64,000 nt of DNA from assembly GCF_030767025.1 (NCBI RefSeq), contig NZ_JASITE010000011.1:205872-269871 (forward strand), given 5' to 3'. The position numbers and the translations under genes were made by a program. The notes beneath the pieces were generated by a model. That model ran no database searches. It was given only the letters and a program-made list of their open reading frames with translations, and was not told the origin of the DNA. Below, piece after piece: positions 9,050-17,034 of the stretch. Every line of letters begins with the position of its first letter. The first letter of the stretch is position 1. The stretch is from Nocardia sp. CC227C. Its GTDB lineage: Bacteria > Actinomycetota > Actinomycetes > Mycobacteriales > Mycobacteriaceae.

Positions 9050-9684
9050 ACCAGCGCCGCGACTTCCGCTTCCAACGTGCGCACCAGGCCCTCGTCGGGC
9101 CGAGCGCCGCAGACGCCGAGCCAATTGGCCAGCATCCGGTGCCCGCCCTGGGTGAGCACGGATTCGGGATGGAACTGCACGCCGTGAATGGGCAGCTCGC
9201 GATGCCGCATGGCCATGACGATCCCGCTCTCGGTGCGGCCGAGCACCTCCAGCTCCGGCGGCATGGTCTCCTCGAGCACGGTCAGCGAGTGGTAGCGGGT
9301 GGCGGTGAAGGGGTCGGGCAGTCCGGCCAGCACCCCCGCGCCGACGTGGTAGACGTCGGAGGTCTTGCCGTGCAACAGCTCCGGTGCCCGCGTCACGGTG
9401 GCCCCGAACGCCGTCCCGATGGCCTGATGCCCCAGGCACACCCCGAGCAGCGGCACCCGGTGCTTCGCACAGGCGCGCACCAGCTCGATGCTGGCCCCCG
9501 CGCGCTCCGGCGTCCCCGGCCCGGGGCTGATGAGCAGACCGTCGAACTCGGTCACCACCGCGTTCACATCGGCGAGCTGTGGATCGTCGTTGCGCCAGAC
9601 CGTCGCGTCCACACCCAGCTGCCCCAGATACTGGACCAGGTTGAACACGAAGCTGTCGTAATTGTCGACGACCAGAACACGCAT
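9046..9684 (-). CDS. pabA: Aminodeoxychorismate/anthranilate synthase glutamine amidotransferase subunit
   Basis: A 212-residue class I glutamine amidotransferase: MRVLVVDNYDSFVFNL start, SPGPGTPERAG, nucleophile Cys in GVCLGHQAIG, and the His/Glu of GVQFHPES. It passes ammonia from glutamine to a chorismate-using partner for p-aminobenzoate (folate) or anthranilate. The ATG at 9684 matches the family N-terminus. The mycobacterial homologue, called trpG/pabA, occupies the same place between pknB and crgA, which supports orthology. It is divergent from crgA and shares the 219-bp intergenic region that holds leader element copy A. Confidence 0.92.
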   Translation of the reverse strand: MRVLVVDNYDSFVFNLVQYLGQLGVDATVWRNDDPQLADVNAVVTEFDGLLISPGPGTPERAGASIELVRACAKHRVPLLGVCLGHQAIGTAFGATVTRAPELLHGKTSDVYHVGAGVLAGLPDPFTATRYHSLTVLEETMPPELEVLGRTESGIVMAMRHRELPIHGVQFHPESVLTQGGHRMLANWLGVCGARPDEGLVRTLEAEVAALV

Positions 9685-9772
9685 GGTTCGAGAGTAATGG
9701 GCGCGTCCGCCGCTAGCCCAGGCAATACCTACTATGGACACTACCTACCGTGAACGTATGCGGGCGCGACGG

Positions 9773-9897
9773 CTGATTTCGCAACGATCGGGGTAACTCC
9801 TGGGTACGCCCAGAATCGGGGTCGGCACCACCCGCCGGCACGCATGCAAGAATATCGACGGCACTCAGCCATGCGCTGAAGTCACGGAGAGGCGGAA
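9773..9897 (+). repeat. Repeated leader element, copy A (upstream of crgA)
   Basis: A 125-nt non-coding stretch that ends 6 nt before the crgA start codon. Copy B (42212-42336) has the same length and is about three quarters identical by eye. Shared blocks are CTGATTTCGCAA, TAACTC, GGGTACGCCCAGAAT, GCCGGCACGC, TGCGCTGAAG and GAGAGGCGGAA. It can form a hairpin CTGGG-TACG-CCCAG (9800-9813) and another around CAGC-cat(g)c-GCTG. The last block resembles a ribosome-binding site, so the element should be part of the crgA 5' UTR if the promoter lies upstream. Confidence 0.8.
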
Positions 9898-9903
9898 CAG
9901 CCC

Positions 9904-10170
9904 ATGCCCAAGTCGAAGGTCCGGAAGAAGACGGACTACACGATCAATCCGGCCAGCCGGACGCCCGTCAGAGTGAAGGCGGCGGGTCCCTCGCCGGTGT
10001 GGTACGTCTCCATCATGCTCGGTTTCATGCTGGCCGGGCTGGTGTGGCTGCTGGTGTACTACCTGGCGGCGGAGCAGATCAGCTGGATGAGCGATCTGGG
10101 TGCGTGGAACTTCCTGATCGGCTTCGGCCTCATGGTCGTGGGCCTGATCATGACCATGCGCTGGCGCTAG
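9904..10170 (+). CDS. crgA: Cell division protein CrgA
   Basis: 88 residues with a basic N-terminus (MPKSKVRKKTDYTINPAS) and two membrane helices (about 31-53 and 66-85). This is the standard length and layout of CrgA, a divisome membrane protein that binds FtsZ, FtsI and FtsQ and affects septum placement. The start follows the purine-rich end of leader element A. It is divergent from pabA and next to the PH-like gene, as in mycobacteria, where crgA neighbours Rv0010c. Confidence 0.95.
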   Translation: MPKSKVRKKTDYTINPASRTPVRVKAAGPSPVWYVSIMLGFMLAGLVWLLVYYLAAEQISWMSDLGAWNFLIGFGLMVVGLIMTMRWR

Positions 10171-10200
10171 TTTTCCCCAGTCTCCACAAGATGAGCGGTG

Positions 10201-10305
10201 TGTGGATGGGTGCCACCGCTACATATAGCGGCTGCTAGTGAGCTCGATCGCCTTACAACAGTGTTATTCATACACACTTGTGGATGAATCTGTGGACAAC
10301 TCGAG
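10201..10305. promoter_or_regulatory. DnaA-box cluster with an oriC-like composite motif
   Basis: Four DnaA-box matches lie in about 100 bp: TGTGGATGG (10201), TCATACACA (10268), TGTGGATGA (10280) and a perfect TGTGGACAA (10291-10299). A CTCGAG palindrome follows at 10300-10305. The 14-mer GGACAACTCGAGGA at 10294 also occurs in oriC at 35619. The cluster runs into the ribosome-binding site of the next gene. Role not known: DnaA titration, transcription control or a vestige. Confidence 0.7.
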
Positions 10306-10320
10306 GAGGGTTTGGGGACT

Positions 10321-10761
10321 GTGACACCGGCCGATTCCCGCGCCTTGGCGTGGTCCACCCCGCCCGCCGCCCTCGTCGTCTGCGCCCTCGGCGGAATCGT
10401 GCTCGCCGTGGCGGCAATCCTGTCCGACGATCCGCCGGGTCGGCTGCTCATCGGCCTGGCCGCCGTCGCCCTGCTCATCATGGCCGGAGTCGGCCTGCGG
10501 CAGCGCCCACGCCTGGCCGTCGAACCGGGCACCCCCGATCCGATCGTGGTGCGCGGCGTGGCCGGACCCAAGCGCTATACGCCCGAGCAGGTGCTGCGGG
10601 CGCGCGTGGTCAAGTACCGGCGGCTCGGCCGCCGCATGCCCATGCTCGAACTGGATGTGGAGGACGGCGGCGAGGAGAGACTGCTCATCTTCGGCCGCTG
10701 GGATCTCGGGGCCGCGCCCGACGAGGTGCTGGAAACCCTGCGCGCCCATCTGGGCCGCTGA
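10321..10761 (+). CDS. PH-like membrane protein, homologue of mycobacterial Rv0010c
   Basis: 146 residues: two N-terminal membrane helices (about 12-33 and 41-60), then a soluble domain with the pattern RRLGRRMPMLELDVED and LLIFGRWDLGAAPDEVLETLRAHL. It resembles the PH-like membrane-anchored domain annotated in mycobacterial Rv0010c. GTG at 10321 is preferred because GAGGAGGG (10303-10310) is then 10 nt upstream; a TTG at 10312 would sit almost on that site. No enzymatic residues are visible. Its regulatory region holds a DnaA-box cluster, so its expression may follow DnaA. Confidence 0.8.
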   Translation: MTPADSRALAWSTPPAALVVCALGGIVLAVAAILSDDPPGRLLIGLAAVALLIMAGVGLRQRPRLAVEPGTPDPIVVRGVAGPKRYTPEQVLRARVVKYRRLGRRMPMLELDVEDGGEERLLIFGRWDLGAAPDEVLETLRAHLGR

Positions 10762-10841
10762 CGCGGGTCCGTCTCACCGGCCCGTGCGCGCGACCGGCCG
10801 TGCGTGTCACCGGCTCGGCTCGCCACCATCGGTTGGCATCG

Positions 10842-11714
10842 TCAACTGGTCACCATCGCCGTCGCCACCGCCGCGACCGCCAGCGCGGCGAACGCGACCA
10901 CGCCGACCGCGCCCCAGCCGATCGCCGACGCAGTCGACTGACTGCCGGCCCGCAGCCAGCGCGGCAGGTAGAGGATTCCGGCCGTCGCGGCGGTACCGGC
11001 CGCCAGACCGCCCAGGTGCCCCCACAGCGAGATGCCCGGCACCGACACGCTGATGAAAAGGTTGATGGCCAGCAGGACGGCGATCTGGGTGAGGTTCTGC
11101 CGGGTGCGCAGCATGATGATGGCGACCGCGCCGAAGAGTCCGTAGATCGCTCCGGAGGCTCCAGCCGTGGCGGCGTTCTCGGGCCCCAGCGCCAGTGCCG
11201 CAGCGGAACCGCCGATGAGCGAGGTCAGGTACACCGCCAGAAAACGGCCGCGCCCCAGCGCCGTTTCACAGTAGGGGCCGAGGATGTACAGCGCGAGCAT
11301 GTTCACCAGCAGGTGAAGCACGCCGTAGTGCAGGAATCCGGAACCGATGACACGGAACCACTGGCCGTCGGCGACGTAGGCCGGGAACAGCACCCAATCG
11401 GTGAACAGCTCGGAGAACCTGTTCTGGGACACGCTCTGCGCCTGGAAGGCCGTGATGCCGAACACGATCACATTGATCGCGATGAGCCCGTAGGTGACGA
11501 ACGGCACGGGATTGCGCGCCAGCTGCGCCCCGCCCACCGTGCGCACCTGCCGAACGTCCTTCTGCCCCTGCGCGACACAGTCCACGCAGTGCTGCCCGAC
11601 CGAGGCCGAGCGCAGGCATTCCGGGCAGGCGGGCCGCCCGCACCGTGTGCAGGCCAGACCGGTGGCCCGGTCCGGGTGGCGGTAACACGACGGTGCGGGT
11701 GGGTATGGATTCAT
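10842..11714 (-). CDS. Rhomboid-family intramembrane serine protease
   Basis: 290 residues. The N-terminus has paired cysteines (CYRHPDRATGLACTRCGRPACPECL) like a B-box zinc binder. Six membrane helices follow, carrying the rhomboid catalytic Ser in GASGAIYG and His in WGHLGGLAAG, plus the HLLVNMLALYILG helix. Rhomboids cut substrate helices within the membrane. The zinc-binding N-terminal extension is common in actinobacterial rhomboids. It is 17 nt downstream of ppiA on the same strand, so the two are probably co-transcribed. The substrate is unknown. Confidence 0.92.
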   Translation of the reverse strand: MNPYPPAPSCYRHPDRATGLACTRCGRPACPECLRSASVGQHCVDCVAQGQKDVRQVRTVGGAQLARNPVPFVTYGLIAINVIVFGITAFQAQSVSQNRFSELFTDWVLFPAYVADGQWFRVIGSGFLHYGVLHLLVNMLALYILGPYCETALGRGRFLAVYLTSLIGGSAAALALGPENAATAGASGAIYGLFGAVAIIMLRTRQNLTQIAVLLAINLFISVSVPGISLWGHLGGLAAGTAATAGILYLPRWLRAGSQSTASAIGWGAVGVVAFAALAVAAVATAMVTS

Positions 11715-11731
11715 CTCTACTGCTTTCGAGT

Positions 11732-12268
11732 TCAGCCGATGGTGACGCTGTTGATCACGACCGGATCCTTGGGCCGGTCGTTGCGGTCGGTCGCGGTGGT
11801 GGCGATGGTGTCGACCACCTTGCGGGAGTCGGGATCCACCACTTCTCCGAAGATGGTGTGCTTCCGGTTGAGGTGCGGCTGCGCACCGACGGTGATGAAG
11901 AACTGCGAACCGTTGGTGCCCGGCCCGGCATTGGCCATGGCCAGCAGGTAACCGCGGTCGAAGCGCAGTTCGGGATGGAATTCGTCCTTGAACTCGTAGC
12001 CCGGTCCACCACGACCGGTGCCGGTCGGGTCGCCGCCCTGAATCATGAAGCCGTCGATCACGCGATGGAAGACGGCCCCGTCGTAGAACGGCCCGGAGGT
12101 GGTGCCGGCGGCGTTCTCGGTGGTGTACGGGGCGGAACCGTCGGCCAGGCCGATGAAGTTGCGCACCGTCGCGGGGGCGTGGTTACCGAAGAGCGAGATC
12201 TTGATATCGCCGAGGTTGGTGTGCAGCGTCGCCACGGCGGTCTGATTCGGTGAGGTCACGCCGCCCAT
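11732..12268 (-). CDS. ppiA: Cyclophilin-type peptidyl-prolyl isomerase A
   Basis: 178 residues with the full cyclophilin core: FYDGAVFHRVIDGFMIQGGDPTGTG, YLLAMANAGPGTNGSQFFIT, and HLNRKHTIFGEV. It catalyses cis-trans isomerisation of Xaa-Pro bonds in the cytoplasm. No signal peptide is seen. The ATG at 12268 (MGGVTSPNQ) is chosen because residues after it align with mycobacterial PpiA; a GTG three codons later is also possible. The location between the tRNA genes and crgA matches mycobacterial Rv0009. Confidence 0.95.
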   Translation of the reverse strand: MGGVTSPNQTAVATLHTNLGDIKISLFGNHAPATVRNFIGLADGSAPYTTENAAGTTSGPFYDGAVFHRVIDGFMIQGGDPTGTGRGGPGYEFKDEFHPELRFDRGYLLAMANAGPGTNGSQFFITVGAQPHLNRKHTIFGEVVDPDSRKVVDTIATTATDRNDRPKDPVVINSVTIG

Positions 12269-12357
12269 GCTATGTCGTGGCCGGCGGGAGAACCCCCAGC
12301 GACCTGCGGTCACCGCCCCTTGCTGCGCGAAACCGCGTGCTGTGTCACAGTGGTCGG

Positions 12358-12552
12358 ATGGAGCTGGGGAGTTTTCGCAACCGAATCATCGCGGCGGCAC
12401 TACTCGGAGCGGTGGGCAGCATTGTCGCGGTCGTCCTGAACCGCCGACCCCAGCCGCCCGCCCCCGCCCCGGAACCCCCGCGACTGGGTTACTCGCGCAA
12501 TGGCTCCGCACCCACCCCGCTCGCCGGAGCGGGCACGGAAACCACGCGCTGA
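12358..12552 (+). CDS. Small single-pass membrane protein, unknown
   Basis: A 64-residue reading frame starting MELGSFRNRII with one membrane helix (about 9-25) and a short Pro-rich cytoplasmic or outer tail. It is divergent from ppiA by about 90 bp. I do not recognise the family. Codon use is GC3-rich like the neighbours, which supports it being real, but the size leaves doubt. Confidence 0.5.
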   Translation: MELGSFRNRIIAAALLGAVGSIVAVVLNRRPQPPAPAPEPPRLGYSRNGSAPTPLAGAGTETTR

Positions 12553-12566
12553 GACCGGAAAGTTCC

Positions 12567-13415
12567 CTACCTGCTCACCGAGCGCTTGTACTGCCGCACC
12601 GCCAGCGGGACGAAGATCACCAGGATCACCACGACCCACATGAGCGTGGTCGCGACGGGATGCCGCATGGACCAGGTGTCCGGCGGCGGCATGGCCGCGC
12701 TGGTATTGCCGAACAGATCACGGGTGGCCTGGGTCAGCGCCGACACCGGATTCCATTCCGCGAACAGCTTCAGCGGACCCGGCAGATTCTCCATCGGCAC
12801 GAAGGTGTTGGCCAGGAAGGTGAGCGGGAAGATCACGATGAAGACGGCATTGTTGAACACCTCGGGCGCTCGCACGATCAGGCCGATCACGGCCATGATC
12901 CACGAGATCGCGTAGGCGAACAGCAACAGCAGCAGATACGCCAGCACCGCGTCCACGAACGAGCCGCGAATCCGCCAGCCGACCACCAGACCGGCCAGCG
13001 ACATCACCACCAGGCTCACCACATTGATGACCACATCCGCGCCGGTGCGCCCGATGAGCACGGCGGCGGGCTCCATGGGTAGTGAGCGGAAGCGGTCGAT
13101 GATCCCCTTCTGCATATCCTCGGCCAGGCTCAACCCCGTGAAGGTGCCGCCGAATACGACGGTCTGGGCGAAGATGCCCGCGATGAGGAACTCGCGGTAG
13201 CCGCCCTCCATACCGGGCACCTGGATGGCCGTGCCGAACACGTACGCGAACAGCAGTACGAACATGATCGGCGACAGCGTCGTGAAGATCAGCACGTCCG
13301 GAACGCGCTTGATCTTGATGACATTGCGCTTGGTGATGGTGAGGCTGTCACTCGCCAACATGGTGGCCCGCTGGGCCAGCGACGGCTTCTCGACGGACGT
13401 CAGCGTGGCGCTCAT
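12567..13415 (-). CDS. ABC-2 type transporter permease (DrrB-like)
   Basis: 282 residues with six hydrophobic segments and the ABC-2 signature region (DMQKGIIDRFRSLPMEPAAV, then NTFVPMENLPGPLKLFAEWNPV). This matches the daunorubicin-resistance-type exporter permease family, which moves lipids or drugs outwards. The ATG overlaps the stop of the ATPase gene by 4 nt. Permease and ATPase form a complete two-gene half-transporter operon. No biosynthetic genes nearby indicate the cargo. Confidence 0.9.
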   Translation of the reverse strand: MSATLTSVEKPSLAQRATMLASDSLTITKRNVIKIKRVPDVLIFTTLSPIMFVLLFAYVFGTAIQVPGMEGGYREFLIAGIFAQTVVFGGTFTGLSLAEDMQKGIIDRFRSLPMEPAAVLIGRTGADVVINVVSLVVMSLAGLVVGWRIRGSFVDAVLAYLLLLLFAYAISWIMAVIGLIVRAPEVFNNAVFIVIFPLTFLANTFVPMENLPGPLKLFAEWNPVSALTQATRDLFGNTSAAMPPPDTWSMRHPVATTLMWVVVILVIFVPLAVRQYKRSVSR

Positions 13416-14407
13416 CGGGCCTGTCCCTCCTTCTCCAACTCGGCCGAACCCGATCCGTTCACAAGTTCCTCGGCCTCGTGGCCGGTCAGCGTCAGGAACA
13501 CGTCGTCGAGCGACGGCCTTCGCAGGCCCACGTCGTGAATCGCCACCTCGTGCTTGGTGAGCTGACCGATGGCGTCGACCAGCGCCTGCGAACCATTGCT
13601 GACCGGAACGATGATGCGCCGCAGCCCCGGCTCCAGCCGGATCTCGCCGTGGGCCAGCCCGGACAGTGCCTGCTCGGCGACCGCCAGATTGTCCACATGG
13701 TCCACGGTCAGCTCGATGCGGTCGCCGCCGACCATGGACTTGAGTTCGTCGGAGGTGCCCTCGGCGATCACCGTGCCGTGGTCGATCACGGCGATGGAGT
13801 CGGCCAGCCGGTCGGCCTCCTCCAGGTACTGGGTGGTCAGCAACAGGGTGGTGCCCCCGGCGACCAGCTCCTCCATGACATCCCAGAGGTCCAGGCGCGC
13901 ACGGGGATCGAGGCCGGTGGTGGGTTCGTCCAGGAACAGCACCGGCGGATTGGCGACCAGAGCGCCCGCGAGGTCGAGCCGCCGCCGCATACCGCCGGAG
14001 TAGCCCTTCACCGGGCGGTCACCGGCGTCGGCGAGCCGGAAGCGCTCCAGCAGCTCCCGGGCGCGCTGCTTACTGCGCTGAATCCCGAGGTGGTACAGCC
14101 GACCGACCATTTCGAGATTCTCGAAGCCGGTGAGGTATTCGTCCACGGCCGCGTACTGGCCGGAGGTGCCGATCCGGGAGCGCAGCAGCTGCGGATCCTT
14201 CAGCACGTCGACCCCGGCGACGGTGGCGCGGCCGGAGTCGGGGATGAGCAGGGTGGTCAGGACTCGGACGGTGGTGGTCTTCCCCGCGCCGTTGGGCCCC
14301 AGCAGGGCTTTGACGGTGCCCTCCGGCACCCGTAGGTCGAGTCCGTCCAGTGCGACCACGCGGCCGTACCGTTTGACCAGCCCCTCTGCGACTATTGCGT
14401 CGGGCAT
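13412..14407 (-). CDS. ABC transporter ATP-binding protein (DrrA-like)
   Basis: 331 residues. Walker A GPNGAGKTTT (about 37-46), signature YSGGMRRRL, Walker B VLFLDEP, and the switch His replaced by Gln (LLLTTQYLEEADRL), which is typical of the DrrA family. A C-terminal regulatory region of about 90 residues includes RRPSLDDVFLTLTG, the family DVFL motif. It powers the permease encoded immediately after it. The start at ATG 14407 has no competing upstream start in the family. Confidence 0.93.
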   Translation of the reverse strand: MPDAIVAEGLVKRYGRVVALDGLDLRVPEGTVKALLGPNGAGKTTTVRVLTTLLIPDSGRATVAGVDVLKDPQLLRSRIGTSGQYAAVDEYLTGFENLEMVGRLYHLGIQRSKQRARELLERFRLADAGDRPVKGYSGGMRRRLDLAGALVANPPVLFLDEPTTGLDPRARLDLWDVMEELVAGGTTLLLTTQYLEEADRLADSIAVIDHGTVIAEGTSDELKSMVGGDRIELTVDHVDNLAVAEQALSGLAHGEIRLEPGLRRIIVPVSNGSQALVDAIGQLTKHEVAIHDVGLRRPSLDDVFLTLTGHEAEELVNGSGSAELEKEGQAR

Positions 14408-14830
14408 GTTTCTCCTGGTGTCGTATGGGTTCTGAGCTCGTACAGGCTTGTGAGCTGCGCAGATACTGTCGACCGTGACCGGGAAGCTATTGCCCCAGTA
14501 TTGCCCAGGCTGATCGTGATTTCATCCCATTTACCCCGTTTCGAAACGCCTGTCGGGCACGCGGAGCCGCATCCCGTGGGGATCCGGCGGCGCGCGGTTC
14601 TCGACAGCTCGTGCACGAACACATGTTCGCAGCGGGGTACGACAAGTTCGGCGAAAAAATCTCCAACGCGATGGTCCCCGTGCGCACACAAACACGATTC
14701 GTCGCGTAGGATCGTTCCCGTCGGCCCCTCCCCCCCGGGCCGACCAATCGCGGGCCTCGGCTAACTCCCCCCCTTCGCCGAGGCCCGCCCCCCTTTCTGG
14801 AGTCGGTTCGCCGGACTAGACCAATACGAT
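14408..14830. other. Non-coding region upstream of the ABC exporter
   Basis: 423 bp without a supported gene. It must hold the exporter promoter (minus strand) and contains the hairpin at 14750-14788 behind the cyclase gene. A 28-codon plus-strand frame near 14620-14710 reads MFAAGYDKFGEKISNAM, but has no visible ribosome site and is not called. Confidence 0.5.
14750..14788 (-). terminator. Terminator-like hairpin after the cyclase gene
   Basis: Perfect 12-bp arms GCGGGCCTCGGC and GCCGAGGCCCGC enclose a 15-nt loop. It begins 42 nt past the cyclase stop. There is no clear T tract on the minus strand, so it is an actinobacterial T-less type at best. Confidence 0.65.
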
Positions 14831-15856
14831 CTAGACGAGTGGGCGAATCTCGTTGCGGCGCAGCACATGCCCGCGCAGTCGGCTGATCCCGCGCACCCGC
14901 ACACTGCGCAGATGCCGGAGCGTGAACTCCGGATCGCCGTCGAGCCGCGCGGCCGCGCCGTCGTCGATGAGCACGGTGCCCGGCCGCGCCACACCGGTGA
15001 GCCGGGCGGCCACGTTCACCACATCGCCGTAGAGGTCGCCGAAGCGCTGCAATACCGGCCCGTAGGCCAGGCCGATGCGCAACTGCGTGGTGATGCCCGG
15101 CGACGCTTCCGCCGCCTCCTGAATGGCGAGGGAGATCCGCGCCCCCTGATCGGCGGACCCGGCCGCGTACATGACCTCGTCGCCGACGTTCTTGATCACC
15201 CAGCCGCCGCCCGCGGTGATCGCATTGCTGGTGACGGTCTCGAAGGACTCCAACAGCGCCGAGAGCTCCTCGGGATCGAGGTGCCGGGTCAGGCGCGTGT
15301 AGCTGACCATATCGGCGAAACCGACCGCCAACTGCCGCACCTGGTCCCCCGCCACCGCGCCGCCGTCCAGCGAGCGCGCCAGCGAGGAGGCGAGCTGCCG
15401 CCGCCAGGCATAGGAGAGCAGCTGCTCGAGTTCGGTGACGACCTCCTCGGTGGCCGCCCGCGCCGCCTCCTGCGGATCGGCCGCGGGATCGGCCTCTGCA
15501 ATGGCGGCGATCCGGTCCAGGATCTCCTCGGTGACCAGATCCACCTGCCACTCCGCCAGCCGCGCCATGGACTGCCCCAACTGCCGCGCCGCCGCCGTCT
15601 GCCGCGGAACATCCGCGCGCGCAAGCACACTCAGATTGGTGAAGGTGCGCACCGCCTGCACATCGGCATCGGTGAACTCGATCGCCTCGTCATCCGGATC
15701 GGCCGGAAACCCCAGCGACACCCACAGCCGCCGCGACAAGGTCGACGGCACCCCGGTGCGGTCGGCCACCTGCCGCCGGTTGTACTTGCGCTCCCCGCTC
15801 AGCAGATACGGCTCGACCACCGACTGAACCAACTTGGAGATCTCGGTGGAGGCCAT
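14831..15856 (-). CDS. Class III adenylate/guanylate cyclase with N-terminal regulatory domain
   Basis: 341 residues. The N-terminal half (about 1-165) is helical and resembles the regulatory domain of mycobacterial cyclases Rv1264/Rv2212. The catalytic domain (about 175-341) has the metal Asp residues in VGFADMVSYT and NVGDEVM, the base-selecting Lys in WVIKNVGD and Asp in YGDVVNVAARL, and the Asn/Arg of VNVAARL. All catalytic residues are therefore present in one chain, which would act as a homodimer. No membrane segment is seen, so it is predicted to be soluble. By Rv1264 analogy the N-domain may sense pH or lipid. It marks the start of the accessory stretch. Confidence 0.9.
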   Translation of the reverse strand: MASTEISKLVQSVVEPYLLSGERKYNRRQVADRTGVPSTLSRRLWVSLGFPADPDDEAIEFTDADVQAVRTFTNLSVLARADVPRQTAAARQLGQSMARLAEWQVDLVTEEILDRIAAIAEADPAADPQEAARAATEEVVTELEQLLSYAWRRQLASSLARSLDGGAVAGDQVRQLAVGFADMVSYTRLTRHLDPEELSALLESFETVTSNAITAGGGWVIKNVGDEVMYAAGSADQGARISLAIQEAAEASPGITTQLRIGLAYGPVLQRFGDLYGDVVNVAARLTGVARPGTVLIDDGAAARLDGDPEFTLRHLRSVRVRGISRLRGHVLRRNEIRPLV

Positions 15857-16215
15857 GGGGCCACCTTACGGCGCGAACCCCCCACCACGCCGCCGCCACG
15901 ACCCGCCTGGTGACCGATCACAGACCAGCCGGGAACGACGCGGCGCTCATGCCTGTGACAAGTACGGACCTCCAGCGGAGGGATCCGATGCACGTGCCTC
16001 GCGGCCCACTGCCCGGCCGGGCAACCCTGTCCGGCACACGGGTGCGGACAACCTCGGCACTATCCGGCCCGTACATCACGACCGCTGTCTCGGCCGGTCC
16101 CCTCAAGCTGACATTCTGCGCCGAATCTGTGGCTCGACTGGCGGGTTCCGTGGCCTGGCGCGATGATTGCCCGCAGTCGGGGACCGTTGACATTCGTTCA
16201 TCTACAGGGGAATTC
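15857..16215. other. Intergenic region, no gene seen
   Basis: 359 bp between divergent genes. GTGA-CCGA-TCAC at about 15911 is palindromic but lacks the 6-nt spacing of a CRP/GlxR site. No confident promoter is visible. Confidence 0.4.
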
Positions 16216-16560
16216 ATGAAACGCGCTGCACTAACTCTGCTCGGCATCCTTGTCATTGGCATCCTGGTCGCAGGATTCAGTGGCCGAGCGGCCGCAGCTC
16301 CTGTTTCGGCCGGGTCGGTCGAGGCTCCGGCAGCGATAGGGGTCACGATCGATGAGACGGGTGAGCCTGTCGCAATGTGCATGATGCCGGGGGACTCGAT
16401 CGGCACGCGCGCGGCGATCGGTGCGGTAATCGGATTCTTCCTCGGGTTGCCGGTCTTCATCATCGGATCCATCCCGATCGCCCTGGCGGGTGCTGCCTTC
16501 GGCGCGTTGTCCTATGTACTCGCGAGGTGGTCCGCCGACCAGATCCCGGGGCCCTGCTAG
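16216..16560 (+). CDS. Small exported or membrane protein, unknown
   Basis: 114 residues with an N-terminal signal-like helix (RAALTLLGILVIGILVAGF, then GRAAAAPVSA as a likely cleavage area). A second hydrophobic segment (about 62-95) is rich in Gly, Ala, Ile and Phe. The second helix resembles Gly-zipper or hairpin membrane insertions, but I recognise no family. The ATG at 16216 follows ACAGGGGAATTC, a good ribosome site. No neighbour suggests a role. Confidence 0.65.
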   Translation: MKRAALTLLGILVIGILVAGFSGRAAAAPVSAGSVEAPAAIGVTIDETGEPVAMCMMPGDSIGTRAAIGAVIGFFLGLPVFIIGSIPIALAGAAFGALSYVLARWSADQIPGPC

Positions 16561-17034
16561 ATCCGCGCTCGCGGTAGTTTCGCGGCGGCAGCAGACCGAA
16601 CCACGCCGTTCGCGAGGCCGCGCCGACCGTCATCTCCTGCCGAGGATCACGCCACGTCGCCGCTGCGCCCACCAGCCCCGGAACACATCCACGGCCCGGC
16701 GTCAGCTACCCCATCCGACATGAACGCGGCTGGGGATGGACCGCGCGCCCCCGAGAGTTGGCGGTCGCACGGGCAGGTGCCGTCGCATTCGACCCGCCGC
16801 ATTCCTGCCAGCGGGCGAGGGCGGTGTAGACGCGGCGTGTGGGCAGAGGCGGCCCCTTCGAGGTCTGCGCCGAATCCTCTGGGGGCCTCCGTTCGCAGTT
16901 TCTGTGTTCGGTGCGTTGTTCGGGCAGTCTTGACTTTGTCGTCTGCCAATCAGGAGGCTGGGGGCACTCGGGTGGGACAGCGCAATACGAGGCGTTCCCG
17001 CTGGCCGCCCAGTTCCGTTGGTAGCGTCAGCGCC
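16561..17034. other. Intergenic region, no supported gene
   Basis: 474 bp. Reading frames exist on both strands but with no convincing start, ribosome site or protein-like pattern. A minus-strand stretch near 16760-16840 reads RRVYTALARWQECGGSNA and may be a remnant. Confidence 0.35.

Noticed and set aside
9773..9897. Assignment of the leader element to the c-di-AMP (ydaO) or cobalamin riboswitch
   Set aside because: Their conserved core sequences as I know them are not present.
15905..15930. CRP/GlxR-like palindrome GTGA-CCGA-TCAC
   Set aside because: Spacer is 4 nt, not the 6 nt needed for CRP-type sites.
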